Shown piece after piece: positions 36,402 through 45,755 of a stretch of 64,000 nt of DNA. The position numbers were made by a program, and so were the translations under genes. This DNA is from Niastella yeongjuensis (GTDB taxonomy: Bacteria; Bacteroidota; Bacteroidia; Chitinophagales; Chitinophagaceae). Position 1 is the first letter of the stretch. Each line of letters starts with the position of its first letter. Location: the NCBI RefSeq assembly GCF_900110245.1, contig NZ_FOCZ01000008.1:62001-126000 (forward strand), read 5' to 3'. Below the pieces are notes generated by a model, which saw nothing but the letters and a program-made list of their open reading frames with translations, did not search any database and had not been told where the DNA came from.

Positions 36402-39400
36402 CTATACTAATCTTTGCTCCAATAAACCTTTCCATGCTGTAAATCCTTGTTTGGCGCTGGAATAATCATGAATAATTCTGCTGAAATTCAGGTGATCTTT
36501 TCTGAGGTAGCTCTGTTTGCCTGTGTTCCTCATCTCAGTTAACACATCCTCAATATCCTTCAATCCGTTTCGCAATGCATCCATTGTTTTTTCAAAATGC
36601 CATATATAAGTAGCTTCTTCACTATTTAGCGTTTCCCATACAATGTGATATTTCTTGTCACCCTGCAATAGAAACAAGAATGAAAAAGGCTGCAATACAA
36701 ATCTTATTTTTAATACCGATGAAAGGTGTTGTGTAGCGAGGAATTTAAGATGGTGGTAATGTTTAGAGTCTTTTACATTTAAGATATCATCAAGTAAATC
36801 CTTGTCAGATTTAAACATTCCTTTTAATGAGGGGTGATCTAGCAATGTGTCGCTCGTATTTAGGATTGGGCTTTCATCGTTGTACCCTTTAAATGGCAGG
36901 ATTTTCTTTTTTACAAATTCAAAACGAACGCTATCGATAATACTACTATTTATTTTGTTGATGTCCTCGGAGGATGCCGTTGCAGATAATATCTGATGTT
37001 CGTTGTAACGAATTTCAATTTCAGTGGTGATCAATTTTTTCTTCAGAATTTTTATAAAGTAGTCTTTGACCGCTTCAAACTCGGGTCGTATATCCGGATT
37101 TTCAACTTCAAATAAGATATCCTGCCTTAGTTCTTCAATAAATATATTAAAAACTACACAGGCATTTGAGAATTGAATCTTTAGAAAGGGTACTTTCATG
37201 ATTTTCTTAATTACCCATTCAGCTGGTTTTGTTACTGGTTTAAAAACTTGATGTGGAACATCGTCGCTGGGTTCTTCAGATATTTTAGGTGTTGTAGTAA
37301 ATCTCTTAAGTTCAACACCAGTTAATAGCCTGGCTGTATCAATAGATCGAAATCTTATTTTATCGATAGGCTGGAATTGCAGGGAAATTTGATTGCCGGT
37401 GTTGATTTCCGGATTGGCGGCATAGTCTATTATTTCTGCCTTGATCTCACCATTTTCCTCATCATAATTCAGCACTCTTATTTTCCATGCGACCTCTGTT
37501 TTAAACTTTTCTACTTGTATAGGGAGATCAAGTTGATCTATCTGTAATATAGTTGCATCCGTATTTATGAAAACTTTATCCTCATTGAAAACCAGCATCA
37601 ATTCATCCAACCGCTGTATTTGGCCGGTATGTAAAAGTCTTTGATAATACCGGCTTCTATTCCTGAATAACTTTTCTAAGTAATCCACATGTTTGTCCCT
37701 GTAATCATAAATAATCGGAGTAGCTTCTGTGCGTTGAACCCTGCCAAGATATTGAATCATTTTTCCCTCAAATGAAAATGGATATGCTAACACTAAACAA
37801 CCCAGGTTTGGTATATCTGCTCCTTCACCCAAAAATTGTCCGGTGGAAATTAGTACCTGAAAATTTCCGGAGTTGATTTGGCTGAACTTGGTTTTCTTTG
37901 CCGATTCGGGATCTTCACCTGAAATAGTAATGACCTCGAATTTATTTTTAAGGTATTGGTGGAGTGTATTGATATGTGCTTTCCGTTCGGTTAATACCAG
38001 GACTTTCTTTCCGGTATTTAATTCGCTTATGATATCATCTATGATAAGGCGATTCCTTGATGAATCGTGAATAAGTATCTGGAGCAATGTTTCTGCTTTA
38101 TCAGTCTTGTAATCAAATGGAACCAATAATTCCGTTTCCCGAATTATTATCGAAACTTTTTTGACAGGCGTGTTGTTTTGGGTGGGTAATTTCATTTCAT
38201 GAATTACCTCCCCAATATGAATGAATATTAACTTCTCATCATTATTCTTTCTGATGGGCGTAGCTGTTAATCCATACAAGTAATAGCAGTGGAAATTTGA
38301 TATTACTTGTCTGAATGTTTTCGCAGGTACATGATGGCATTCGTCGATAATAATGGCGCCAAAGGAGTTAAAAATATCATTGGACGCATTTATACCTGCA
38401 ACGCTTTGAATCATAGCAACGGTTATATGTGCGCCTATTTTTTGTTGCCCTTGTACAATTTTGCCAATGAAGGGTTCTGCAATTCCCAGAAATGACTGAA
38501 TACGCTCAATCCATTGATCAAAAAGCTGCTTGCGATGTACAATTATCAGTGCAGGTTGCTTTTTTTGAGCTATAATTGATAGGCCAATAATGGTTTTTCC
38601 TGAACCGGGCGGGGCTACTATAATTCCCATCTCTTTTTTTATTGCTGTATCGACCGCCGCTTTCTGATAATCATACAATAATGCTTTAAATGAATACTTT
38701 AATTCTGTAAGTTTTTTTCGTTCGTCATTTAATTGATAAGAAATGCGCTTTTCTTTGCAATAAAGAAGTAGTTCTCTAACAAACCCTCTAGGAATAAAAA
38801 TATAACCATCACGTTCTTCAAGCATTCTGAAGTAGGACTCTGTGCCAAATGTATTTTTACCCAGCTTCTTTTTTATGATATATTCAGAATTAACGAAATT
38901 GAGGTTATCTCTTAAAAAATTTATCAGGCCTGAATCTAATTGTGCTCGCGGGATTTTAATAATGTTGTTTAACGTGATTTGGAGGACTCCTGGATTTGAT
39001 GTAACCGTTTGTATTTGAGTATGATCTGAGCCTGTCAAGGAATTGTATACCTCTTCCAATTGGTGGATACCCACTTTCTTTATAGTTCGCAAAAATGACC
39101 ATTGGTCTGGATAAGGCATATACTTATCCGGATCTACAAAACAAGAATTATTATTCTCCAGCGATTTCTTTTGCAATGGTAATGCGATCAGATTGCCTAG
39201 CCCTTTGCCAGAATGTGAATCCTGATTAGGGAATAACCGGTCATAATTAGAATTTTTATCGAATGGGGAAATGATGCCTGTTGATTCTAGAATGTGAAGC
39301 ATGATCTTCCTGCTTTTAAAGGCAGGATAGCTGTTTTCAAAAAACATCCATACGTGGCCTCCTCGTCCGCTTCTAGAGCGTTCAAGATATACCGGTAGCT

Positions 39401-39776
39401 TATATTTTTCACAGGCATCAATAAACAACTTCACTTCATCCTGCCAGCTTATTTTTCCAGATTCAGTTTCATCAAAGTCGGCTGCGATGAAAAAGGAAGA
39501 ATTATCTGCTAAAAGCGGATAAAGACCAATCACTTCTTTGCCCGATAGGTGATTTAATAATCTTTGTTCGGTTAACAAGGAATAGGACTTGTTAGGAAAA
39601 TCTTTCAGCGTACCGCCTTTCGCTTTATAGGTGGCATATTCATCCCAATTCAAATCATAAACGGGCGTATAACCACTTCGGCCATCTCTTTCCCAGCGAA
39701 TGGCAAACACATCTTGTCTACCTTTAAAAAGAGACATGAAAACATTCAATGATTCATTTGCTGATGGTGTAATCAT
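36402..39776 (-). CDS. TOTE-type archaeo-eukaryotic primase fused to SF2 helicase
   Basis: An 1124-aa protein. The N-terminal ~240 residues are an archaeo-eukaryotic primase domain: AADFDE (D100, D102) is the metal-binding D-x-D and SRSGRGGHVW (~134-143) the second motif. From ~370 there is a DEAD/DEAH helicase: APPGSGKT (K394), IIDECHH (D478-H481), LTATPIRK, and an arginine-finger motif in GRVQRTE. The C-terminal ~400 residues are uncharacterised. This primase-helicase order is annotated as the core of TOTE conflict systems, proposed to act on invading nucleic acid. No TOTE partner is adjacent, so it may act alone or be a remnant. Confidence 0.85.
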   Translation of the reverse strand: MITPSANESLNVFMSLFKGRQDVFAIRWERDGRSGYTPVYDLNWDEYATYKAKGGTLKDFPNKSYSLLTEQRLLNHLSGKEVIGLYPLLADNSSFFIAADFDETESGKISWQDEVKLFIDACEKYKLPVYLERSRSGRGGHVWMFFENSYPAFKSRKIMLHILESTGIISPFDKNSNYDRLFPNQDSHSGKGLGNLIALPLQKKSLENNNSCFVDPDKYMPYPDQWSFLRTIKKVGIHQLEEVYNSLTGSDHTQIQTVTSNPGVLQITLNNIIKIPRAQLDSGLINFLRDNLNFVNSEYIIKKKLGKNTFGTESYFRMLEERDGYIFIPRGFVRELLLYCKEKRISYQLNDERKKLTELKYSFKALLYDYQKAAVDTAIKKEMGIIVAPPGSGKTIIGLSIIAQKKQPALIIVHRKQLFDQWIERIQSFLGIAEPFIGKIVQGQQKIGAHITVAMIQSVAGINASNDIFNSFGAIIIDECHHVPAKTFRQVISNFHCYYLYGLTATPIRKNNDEKLIFIHIGEVIHEMKLPTQNNTPVKKVSIIIRETELLVPFDYKTDKAETLLQILIHDSSRNRLIIDDIISELNTGKKVLVLTERKAHINTLHQYLKNKFEVITISGEDPESAKKTKFSQINSGNFQVLISTGQFLGEGADIPNLGCLVLAYPFSFEGKMIQYLGRVQRTEATPIIYDYRDKHVDYLEKLFRNRSRYYQRLLHTGQIQRLDELMLVFNEDKVFINTDATILQIDQLDLPIQVEKFKTEVAWKIRVLNYDEENGEIKAEIIDYAANPEINTGNQISLQFQPIDKIRFRSIDTARLLTGVELKRFTTTPKISEEPSDDVPHQVFKPVTKPAEWVIKKIMKVPFLKIQFSNACVVFNIFIEELRQDILFEVENPDIRPEFEAVKDYFIKILKKKLITTEIEIRYNEHQILSATASSEDINKINSSIIDSVRFEFVKKKILPFKGYNDESPILNTSDTLLDHPSLKGMFKSDKDLLDDILNVKDSKHYHHLKFLATQHLSSVLKIRFVLQPFSFLFLLQGDKKYHIVWETLNSEEATYIWHFEKTMDALRNGLKDIEDVLTEMRNTGKQSYLRKDHLNFSRIIHDYSSAKQGFTAWKGLLEQRLV

Positions 39777-39924
39777 TACTTAGTTCGTAAATACTTTTCG
39801 GCTAAATTTAATGTAAACTATTAATGTGCCCTTATGTGGTGCTGTTTATTTTGTAAGTGTTTGATTATTAGTAGTTTGCTTGCAGTTTTGTTTGTATTGG
39901 GCAATTTTTCTTATTATTGTCTAG

Positions 39925-40273
39925 ATGATCGACGATGAAATCCGGCAAAAACTTCAAAATATCATTAGCGGAACTCTCCTTGAAGAGCAAGAAGATCATT
40001 GCACAGCAATCAGAAATCTCCTTTGCCAAGGCTTTGGCTCAAATCCAACTGTTAAAAGAGAATTCGAAAGTAGGTCAATTGTCAAAGAAGAACAGGCTCG
40101 CTTCTTAAAAATTCACGCAGAAACTAATAAGAGTGTACAAGGAGTTTTTTTTATTAAATTAGCAAACAGGAATCCTTACAGGCTTCTATGCTATTTATCA
40201 GAATGAACAGGCTCTGTTCTTAACCCCAAACCCACAATTTAATAGAGATCAATTCTTGATTATTGTGAGGTAA
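39925..40273 (+). pseudogene. Broken gene: polyvalent-kinase-like N terminus, frameshifted
   Basis: The first ~70 residues (MIDDEIRQKLQNIISGTLLE ... SIVKEEQARFLKIHAE) look like the start of the Ser/Thr/Tyr kinase-like domains seen in Bacteroidota polyvalent proteins of mobile elements. The kinase core is missing. After ~40145 the frame shifts and a second open stretch in another frame reads GFYAIYQNEQALFLTPNPQF, ending at TAA 40271-40273, which looks like the true C terminus. An internal deletion plus frameshift fits best. The 93-aa open frame itself is not a working protein. Confidence 0.5.
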
Positions 40274-40278
40274 TCTTC

Positions 40279-41415
40279 GTGATAATCACAAACCTTATTT
40301 CGATGAGGAAATTCACTAAAAGTATAAGCGCTTTTTGGGGGCTTATCAATGAATGCCAGGAATATTATACCAAAAATGCCAGAGATGCTTATGGCGTTGC
40401 AAATAAGAACTTTCTTGCCATTCAATTATTAAATGACCCCAAAAACTGGATTAATGCATATACAATAAATGTCGCTGGAGTACTCGCAGTGATACTCCCT
40501 ATACGTGACCCGCATTCGATAAGAGGGCAATCAAGAAGTGAATATCCGCAATTGGGTTATAATAGAACAATCATGATTAGTAGGAATATGGCAGGAGAAT
40601 ACAATACTGAATCGGTCATCCTTCTTACGGATAGCCCAACTGGACTCACAGGAAGCATTATACCAGATCCCTGGTTGGTCAATTCCCTGCAGCGCCCGCA
40701 TTGCGGCGCTTTGATGGCGGACGTTGCGTTTAGCGAAAGTTCAAAGCCAGCGCTAATACCTGATAGGGTATTAAAGGAGGAGCCTGATAACACCTTGGGA
40801 CTGAATTATGGAAATGAAAAGATCAGCGATATAAAAGACTATTTGAAATGTTTCGATAATAATCCGAGTAGTGATCATGTTTATGATTTTTTGGTTTGTG
40901 TGATGCAACCGGAGCCTGGTACGCGAAGCCCCTGGGGTTTTGTTGCTAGAGGGGTTGGTAATCCAGTTGATGTGGGTCACACGTTTCTTGTGGCAACCGA
41001 AAAGACGCCGATGAAAACGGTAGTCAGAAATGCCGGATTCTATCCTTCCAGTTTCGTCTGGCCTTTGGGACCATCTGCAAAGGGAATGCTCAATGATGAT
41101 TCCTATCATGAATTCAATATTGCTTTACGGATTACTACTACCAGTCATCAGTTTACCCAAGTGTTATCCTATTTATCAAGGGCTAACCTCAAAGGATACC
41201 TGTATAATTTGAATTCTAATAACTGTACGACTTTTATCATCAATGCATTGCGCGAGGGCAATATTATCCTTCCCAGGACGACCGGACATTGGACAAATGG
41301 CAGTGGGTTAAATCCTGGTGATTTTGGAGAAGATCTTCGTGAATTAACATTAACATCCAATATGACCTTACTAACGAAATATCAGTCACACCCTAACCAG
41401 GGTAGTTGTGTTTAA
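40279..41415 (+). CDS. Hypothetical protein with papain-like (NlpC/DUF4105-like) C-terminal pattern
   Basis: 378 aa, not recognised. The C-terminal half has DVGHTFLVAT (His, ~239-248) and ~70 residues later NSNNCTTFIINAL with Cys after two Asn, a His-then-Cys order seen in permuted papain-fold (LRAT/DUF4105-like) peptidases. The N-terminal half has no familiar motif. The open frame begins at GTG; ATG 40303 (MRKFTKSISAF) is an equally good start. It is followed after 13 bp by a secreted protein and then a membrane protein, probably one transcript. Confidence 0.6.
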   Translation: MIITNLISMRKFTKSISAFWGLINECQEYYTKNARDAYGVANKNFLAIQLLNDPKNWINAYTINVAGVLAVILPIRDPHSIRGQSRSEYPQLGYNRTIMISRNMAGEYNTESVILLTDSPTGLTGSIIPDPWLVNSLQRPHCGALMADVAFSESSKPALIPDRVLKEEPDNTLGLNYGNEKISDIKDYLKCFDNNPSSDHVYDFLVCVMQPEPGTRSPWGFVARGVGNPVDVGHTFLVATEKTPMKTVVRNAGFYPSSFVWPLGPSAKGMLNDDSYHEFNIALRITTTSHQFTQVLSYLSRANLKGYLYNLNSNNCTTFIINALREGNIILPRTTGHWTNGSGLNPGDFGEDLRELTLTSNMTLLTKYQSHPNQGSCV

Positions 41416-41428
41416 AATATTTTAAAGT

Positions 41429-41857
41429 ATGAGACGATTAAAAATGTTGTTTTTGTTCCTACTGTTTATCTCTACGACCCAAGCACAGGCGATTAACTGG
41501 AAACAGACCCATGACTGGAAAATTTATGCATTAAATAGATCAGCCGCCCTATCGTATTCTGTGGATACACTTTCGCAAATTAGGCATATAATGCTCGGAG
41601 ACAGTGCTGTCATTTTTCTACTTTCTCACGCCAAACTGCTACCTAAAGAGAAATACGCGGCCTGGCAGGGATTTTACATTGCCACTTATCAAACAGCCGA
41701 CCATGAATTGCGAAAGGTGATCTTCAGTAATTATGGTGGGTTTCTTTATGACTCCCATTCAAATCGCTACTATGAATTATTGGAAAAGCACCGTGAGAAA
41801 TGGCATAAATTGATCACAAAAGACCTGGATGAGTTATTTAACCCTAAAATTGAGTAA
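41429..41857 (+). CDS. Small secreted hypothetical protein
   Basis: 142 aa with a clear signal peptide (MRRLKMLFLFLLFISTTQAQA). The mature part (~120 aa) is mixed alpha/beta with many aromatic residues. No known domain. It lies between the papain-like gene (13 bp) and a membrane protein whose ATG follows its stop directly, so the three are probably one operon. Confidence 0.6.
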   Translation: MRRLKMLFLFLLFISTTQAQAINWKQTHDWKIYALNRSAALSYSVDTLSQIRHIMLGDSAVIFLLSHAKLLPKEKYAAWQGFYIATYQTADHELRKVIFSNYGGFLYDSHSNRYYELLEKHREKWHKLITKDLDELFNPKIE

Positions 41858-42253
41858 ATGAGAGCCCAGCGGAAATTTAAGAACCTCTTCTTTTCTTTTT
41901 TAATAGTTATAGGGTATTTAAGTTTGAACATCCTCCTATTTGTTCCTGACAATAAGGATGGCGGCATTCTCTATAGTTTATCAGTAACATTAATTTTTAC
42001 GTATTACCTGGCGTTGGGAAGTGGAGTTATCTTACTATTGCTGCGAATGGTAAAGATGTTAAAAAATAACCAAGTGTTGATCTATGTTTTAGTGGGATTA
42101 ATGAACTTTTGCCTGGCTTTTACCGGGATCTTGCTATATCATTATGGGAAGGTAGATATTGAGGGGGTACATCATAGTATAGGTAGCCTTTTTGTTGGAT
42201 TTCTGATGTTCGCAGACACTTTTATCTTATTCCCGCATCATGGGTTACTTTGA
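41858..42253 (+). CDS. Four-helix membrane protein, hypothetical
   Basis: 131 aa, four hydrophobic segments (~9-28, 37-65, 72-92, 104-124), no signal for a known transporter family. Its ATG touches the TAA of the preceding gene, so translation is coupled. In this context it could be an immunity-type or anchoring partner, but nothing in the sequence proves that. Confidence 0.6.
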   Translation: MRAQRKFKNLFFSFLIVIGYLSLNILLFVPDNKDGGILYSLSVTLIFTYYLALGSGVILLLLRMVKMLKNNQVLIYVLVGLMNFCLAFTGILLYHYGKVDIEGVHHSIGSLFVGFLMFADTFILFPHHGLL

Positions 42254-42284
42254 TCGTGCTTTTAAACTGCCATGCAGCTTTTTT

Positions 42285-43919
42285 TCAGACATTTTTTACC
42301 AATGCCTCAACTCGTTGATTTATGTCGTCTAAAATTTTTTCAATGTATTTTTCTGCAAACACTTCAAGTTCTTCAGTTGTATGAAGCTGACGATAAACCC
42401 TTTCATCCCATAAATTGCCGGTTCCTAACCCGATAGAATATTTGTATTTGTCTAAATTTATTTCCAATCTATATCCTATATTAAAAGCCTTAATACCCAC
42501 TTTTTTAAAACCATCCAGATTGAATTGAACACCAAGCGACCATATATCCCCTTCTTTTGAAAGAAAATTTCCAAGATCGGTTTCGGTCATGTTATCTCCA
42601 TGACTTTTCCCATTATACCATGTGTCAACAGTTATGGCGTTGAATAAAGGTTCTAGTTCAATTAGTTTTTCGTTAATAAGCTCAATTAATGCCTGTAGAA
42701 TGTTTGAAAAGACATTTCTTATTATGTTACGATTTTTGGACAAGTCAGCTTCTTCTGTAGATATTTTTTCCAATAACCCCTTTAAGCGTTTCATTTTTTC
42801 ATCAACAGGTTTTACAGGTAAGCTTATTTGTTTACTGAATTCTTCTTTAATCGTATCCTCATTGGGTAAAAATTCTTTCCACTCATCAGGAACAACATGT
42901 GTGTATTTGTATTTCGCAACTCCCATTGGTTTTGATTTGCTTTGCAATGTATATTCAACGATAATTTTATCTACATCCTTGCAAAGCAACAACCCGATTG
43001 TTGGATTATCGCCCTCTTTTCTTAATTGTTTATCGATTGCAGTTATATAGAATTCCATTTTGCCAGCATATTCAGGTTTGAAAGAATTAACCTTTAACTC
43101 GATTACAAAATAGCAATGTAATGCTGTATGATAAAACAATAGATCGATATAATAATCTTGATCACTAACTTGTAAGTGGTATTGTTGATCAATGAAGCCA
43201 AAGTCGTGACCTAATTCCTGAAGAAACTTTTTTAGATTGTTTATGAGCGCATTCTCCAGTTCTCTTTCTGACGCATCTTCGGATAACATCAGAAATCCAA
43301 AATTATATGGGTTTTTCAATAGATCGGAAGCCAGGTCAGATTGAGGTTTAGGTAAAGCGGTTTGGAAATTGTTGTTAACCTTGCCTTGCTTGTTATATAA
43401 ATCAGTATCCATGTGGTAAATGAGTAATGATCTTGCCCAGTTATGTGCAGCAGTTTGTTGAACATAAAAAAGTGCTTCCTCCATGGATTTACATTTGGTA
43501 AATATTTGGATATGGTGTCCCCATGGAATTAATCCCAGCATTGCAGGAGATAGTCCAACAGGTTGTTGGATAAATGAGGTTGTCAAATCTGATGCAAGTT
43601 GTCCAACAGGCTGTTGGACTAATTTAGAATGGTTAGTATAAAACTTGTAGAACTTGCAGATATTGAATAGGTTAGATCTTGAAAATCCATTATTTGCCCT
43701 AAATTCCGACTTTAAATCTTCCGCCAGTTGGGAAATGATTTTTTCTCCCCAATTAGAATTTGCTACTTTTTCGGTGATGGCTTTTCCCAGATCCCAGTAC
43801 AAACAAATCATTTCTGAGTTAACTTTTAGAGCAGCATTCAATTGTCTGACTCTGATCTTATCCTTCAGTTCGGTCAGCCACTGGTTATATTCTGGTCCTG
43901 TAATCTTTTGAATACCCAT
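42285..43919 (-). CDS. YhcG/DUF1016-type PDDEXK nuclease with C-terminal extension
   Basis: 544 aa. The N-terminal helical DUF1016_N domain (~10-170, with SNLFNICKFYKFY and PWGHH) is followed by a PDDEXK nuclease domain (~200-345) showing YIDLLFYH and VIELKVN, whose D and E-x-K are the metal site. Ordinary YhcG proteins end near residue 365. Here ~180 more residues follow (helical linker, then a beta-rich region), unknown to me. The family sits among type I restriction and conflict loci. A near-duplicated QQPVGQLASDL / QQPVGL stretch at ~101-122 suggests a recent local duplication. Confidence 0.85.
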   Translation of the reverse strand: MGIQKITGPEYNQWLTELKDKIRVRQLNAALKVNSEMICLYWDLGKAITEKVANSNWGEKIISQLAEDLKSEFRANNGFSRSNLFNICKFYKFYTNHSKLVQQPVGQLASDLTTSFIQQPVGLSPAMLGLIPWGHHIQIFTKCKSMEEALFYVQQTAAHNWARSLLIYHMDTDLYNKQGKVNNNFQTALPKPQSDLASDLLKNPYNFGFLMLSEDASERELENALINNLKKFLQELGHDFGFIDQQYHLQVSDQDYYIDLLFYHTALHCYFVIELKVNSFKPEYAGKMEFYITAIDKQLRKEGDNPTIGLLLCKDVDKIIVEYTLQSKSKPMGVAKYKYTHVVPDEWKEFLPNEDTIKEEFSKQISLPVKPVDEKMKRLKGLLEKISTEEADLSKNRNIIRNVFSNILQALIELINEKLIELEPLFNAITVDTWYNGKSHGDNMTETDLGNFLSKEGDIWSLGVQFNLDGFKKVGIKAFNIGYRLEINLDKYKYSIGLGTGNLWDERVYRQLHTTEELEVFAEKYIEKILDDINQRVEALVKNV

Positions 43920-44107
43920 AATCTGTGGTGATTAATATAAGAGCGATTAAAGATCTATATTAAGGAGAGGGAAAGTCTCATCAATATGTACCAAGACAAA
44001 ATGCAAATTGTAATACGGCCGTATAGTAGAAACAATTCAGGACTACCTTTTGACTAAAAAGCGCAAAGGTATTTTGCGTCGGAATAAATAAAAGGAAGGA
44101 TAACTTG

Positions 44108-44281
44108 ATGATATCCAATTATATAAAAGATATTAAATCTCTTGATAACTCCAAAATTGGCAATAGGCGAAAATTTTCGAACAGAGAAGATTATACAAAT
44201 TTTATTGATTCAACAAACGACAAGAAATCGAGTAGGGGTTCGATAGTACTCCCCTCGACTCCACGGGATATAAGCCACTGA
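44108..44281 (+). other. Possible 57-codon frame running through an ssrA copy
   Basis: ATG 44108 to TGA 44279-44281 encodes a charged 57-residue peptide starting MISNYIKDIKSLDNSK and ending in the tmRNA-like bases (...IVLPSTPRDISH). The upstream part could be the tail of a lost gene whose end was rebuilt by integration. Low support as a gene. Confidence 0.25.
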
Positions 44282-44303
44282 AAATCAGTGGCTTATTAGT
44301 TTT
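44235..44303 (+). repeat. ssrA 3'-end copy plus terminator (att relic 2)
   Basis: GGGGTTCGATAGTACTCCCC then TCGACTCCAC (44235-44264). The acceptor end is identical to that of ssrA; the T arm differs by a 5-base change or insertion after TTCGA. A perfect terminator follows: ATAAGCCACTGA (44270-44281) pairs with TCAGTGGCTTAT (44285-44296), then TAGTTTTT. This is the best candidate for the right boundary of the island that starts at ssrA. Confidence 0.7.
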
Positions 44304-44415
44304 TAGTGGGCTTGCTATCGAACCTGATTGAATATTAGCGCATACGAAGCCGTAAGATAAATGGAATGGTAAACCGAATTAAATAAAATAGCTACCGTGC
44401 AGTCGTTTGATCTTT

Positions 44416-45546
44416 TCACTTCTTTTTTACATCATCCTTTGTTATATCTATTATATCACTAAGCGATGGATAGTCGGTATACCCTTTCGGGCCAACGCCA
44501 TAAAATGTGGAAGGATCCGGAGCATTGAGTGGTGCATCCGTCTTAAAGCGCTCTACCAGATCGGGGTTTGCGATAAAAGGAGCGCCAAAAGCAACAAGGT
44601 CAGCGAGATTATCTTTGATAACTACATTACCGGTTTCCCTGGAGAATCCTTTATTAATGATTATGTTCCCATTGTATAAGGGCCTGAAATGTTTTGCAAT
44701 TTCAGCAACGGCAAAAGGATGATCTGCTACTTGTGTATATGGCTCTGTCAAGTGAATATAAGCCAAATCATAAGAATTCAGTTCGCGAACGATATATTCG
44801 TGTACAGTGATACTTTCTTCGTCCAGCATCATTCCTTGTGCATTATGCAGGGATGGGTTAAGCCTTACACCTACTTTTTGCAAACTGATTACTTCTTTCA
44901 ATTCTTCCAAGATTTCAAAAAGGATTCTCGCCCTGTTTTCAATAGTACCCCCATAAATATCAGAACGCTTATTGGAATACAGATTAAAGAACTGATGTAA
45001 TAAATAACCGTTAGCGGCATGTAACTCAATACCATCGAATCCAGCAGCGATCGCATTCTTTGCACCCTGTTTAAAATCAGCAATCGTCCTGTGAATATCA
45101 TCGAAACTCATTTCCCTTGCTGTTAAAGTATCCAGAAAACCATTAGCGCCATATGCTTTATCATATGGGTTAAGCGCTGATGGGGCCAGAGGCAGGTTTC
45201 CGTCCAGCAGATCTGGATGAGACATACGCCCAACATGCCACAATTGTGCAAAAATTTTACCGGCCTTTGCGTGAACGGCATCAGTAACCAATTTCCATCC
45301 TTCCACCTGTAGGTCTGTATAAATACCAGGTACATTGATGAAACCAATGGCTTCTCTGCTAATATATGTTCCCTCTGTTATGATCAATCCGGCGGAGGCT
45401 CTTTGTTCATAATATTTAGCTGTAAGTTCCGTTGCCATGTTACCGGGATTATCCGATCTGGTACGTGTCATAGGAGCCATTACGACCCTGTTTTTAAGCT
45501 GAAGTCCATTTAAATCAAATGTTTCCAGTAAAGGTTGTTCAATCAT
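44416..45546 (-). CDS. Old Yellow Enzyme-type alkene reductase
   Basis: A 376-aa FMN-dependent NAD(P)H oxidoreductase reducing electrophilic alkenes or nitro compounds (NemA-like). LKNRVVMAPMTRTRSD at the N terminus, AQLWHVGRMSHP, the paired active-site residues in FDGIELHAANGYLLHQF and phosphate binding near FGAPFIANPDL are all present. Length is normal. It lies downstream of two SDR genes on the same strand and beyond a hairpin at 45714, so it may have its own promoter. Confidence 0.93.
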   Translation of the reverse strand: MIEQPLLETFDLNGLQLKNRVVMAPMTRTRSDNPGNMATELTAKYYEQRASAGLIITEGTYISREAIGFINVPGIYTDLQVEGWKLVTDAVHAKAGKIFAQLWHVGRMSHPDLLDGNLPLAPSALNPYDKAYGANGFLDTLTAREMSFDDIHRTIADFKQGAKNAIAAGFDGIELHAANGYLLHQFFNLYSNKRSDIYGGTIENRARILFEILEELKEVISLQKVGVRLNPSLHNAQGMMLDEESITVHEYIVRELNSYDLAYIHLTEPYTQVADHPFAVAEIAKHFRPLYNGNIIINKGFSRETGNVVIKDNLADLVAFGAPFIANPDLVERFKTDAPLNAPDPSTFYGVGPKGYTDYPSLSDIIDITKDDVKKK

Positions 45547-45713
45547 TTTTATTTAATGTTAAGATCACTGTTAAGTTAGCTGGCAAGTATGGCACGTTGG
45601 AGCTAAGCCAACTCTTCTTAAAAAAGTCGGGAGAAGTTTGGGGATTCTCAATTCAAGCTGACAGGCAACTTCAGAGATGCGGACCAACTAGGATCACGAT
45701 AGGTTATTAAAAT

Positions 45714-45738
45714 GTATCCCCATCAGAAATGGGGATAC
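45714..45738. terminator. Hairpin between the SDR gene and OYE gene
   Basis: GTATCCCCAT and its perfect complement ATGGGGATAC around CAGAA. It lies 18 bp after the SDR stop, so it probably ends or attenuates SDR transcription before the OYE gene. Confidence 0.75.
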
Positions 45739-45755
45739 TTAAATCTGTTATATTG

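Noticed and set aside
36402-39776. Type I or III restriction helicase subunit
   Set aside because: The N-terminal D-x-D and SGRGGH motifs identify a primase domain, and no methylase or specificity subunit is adjacent.
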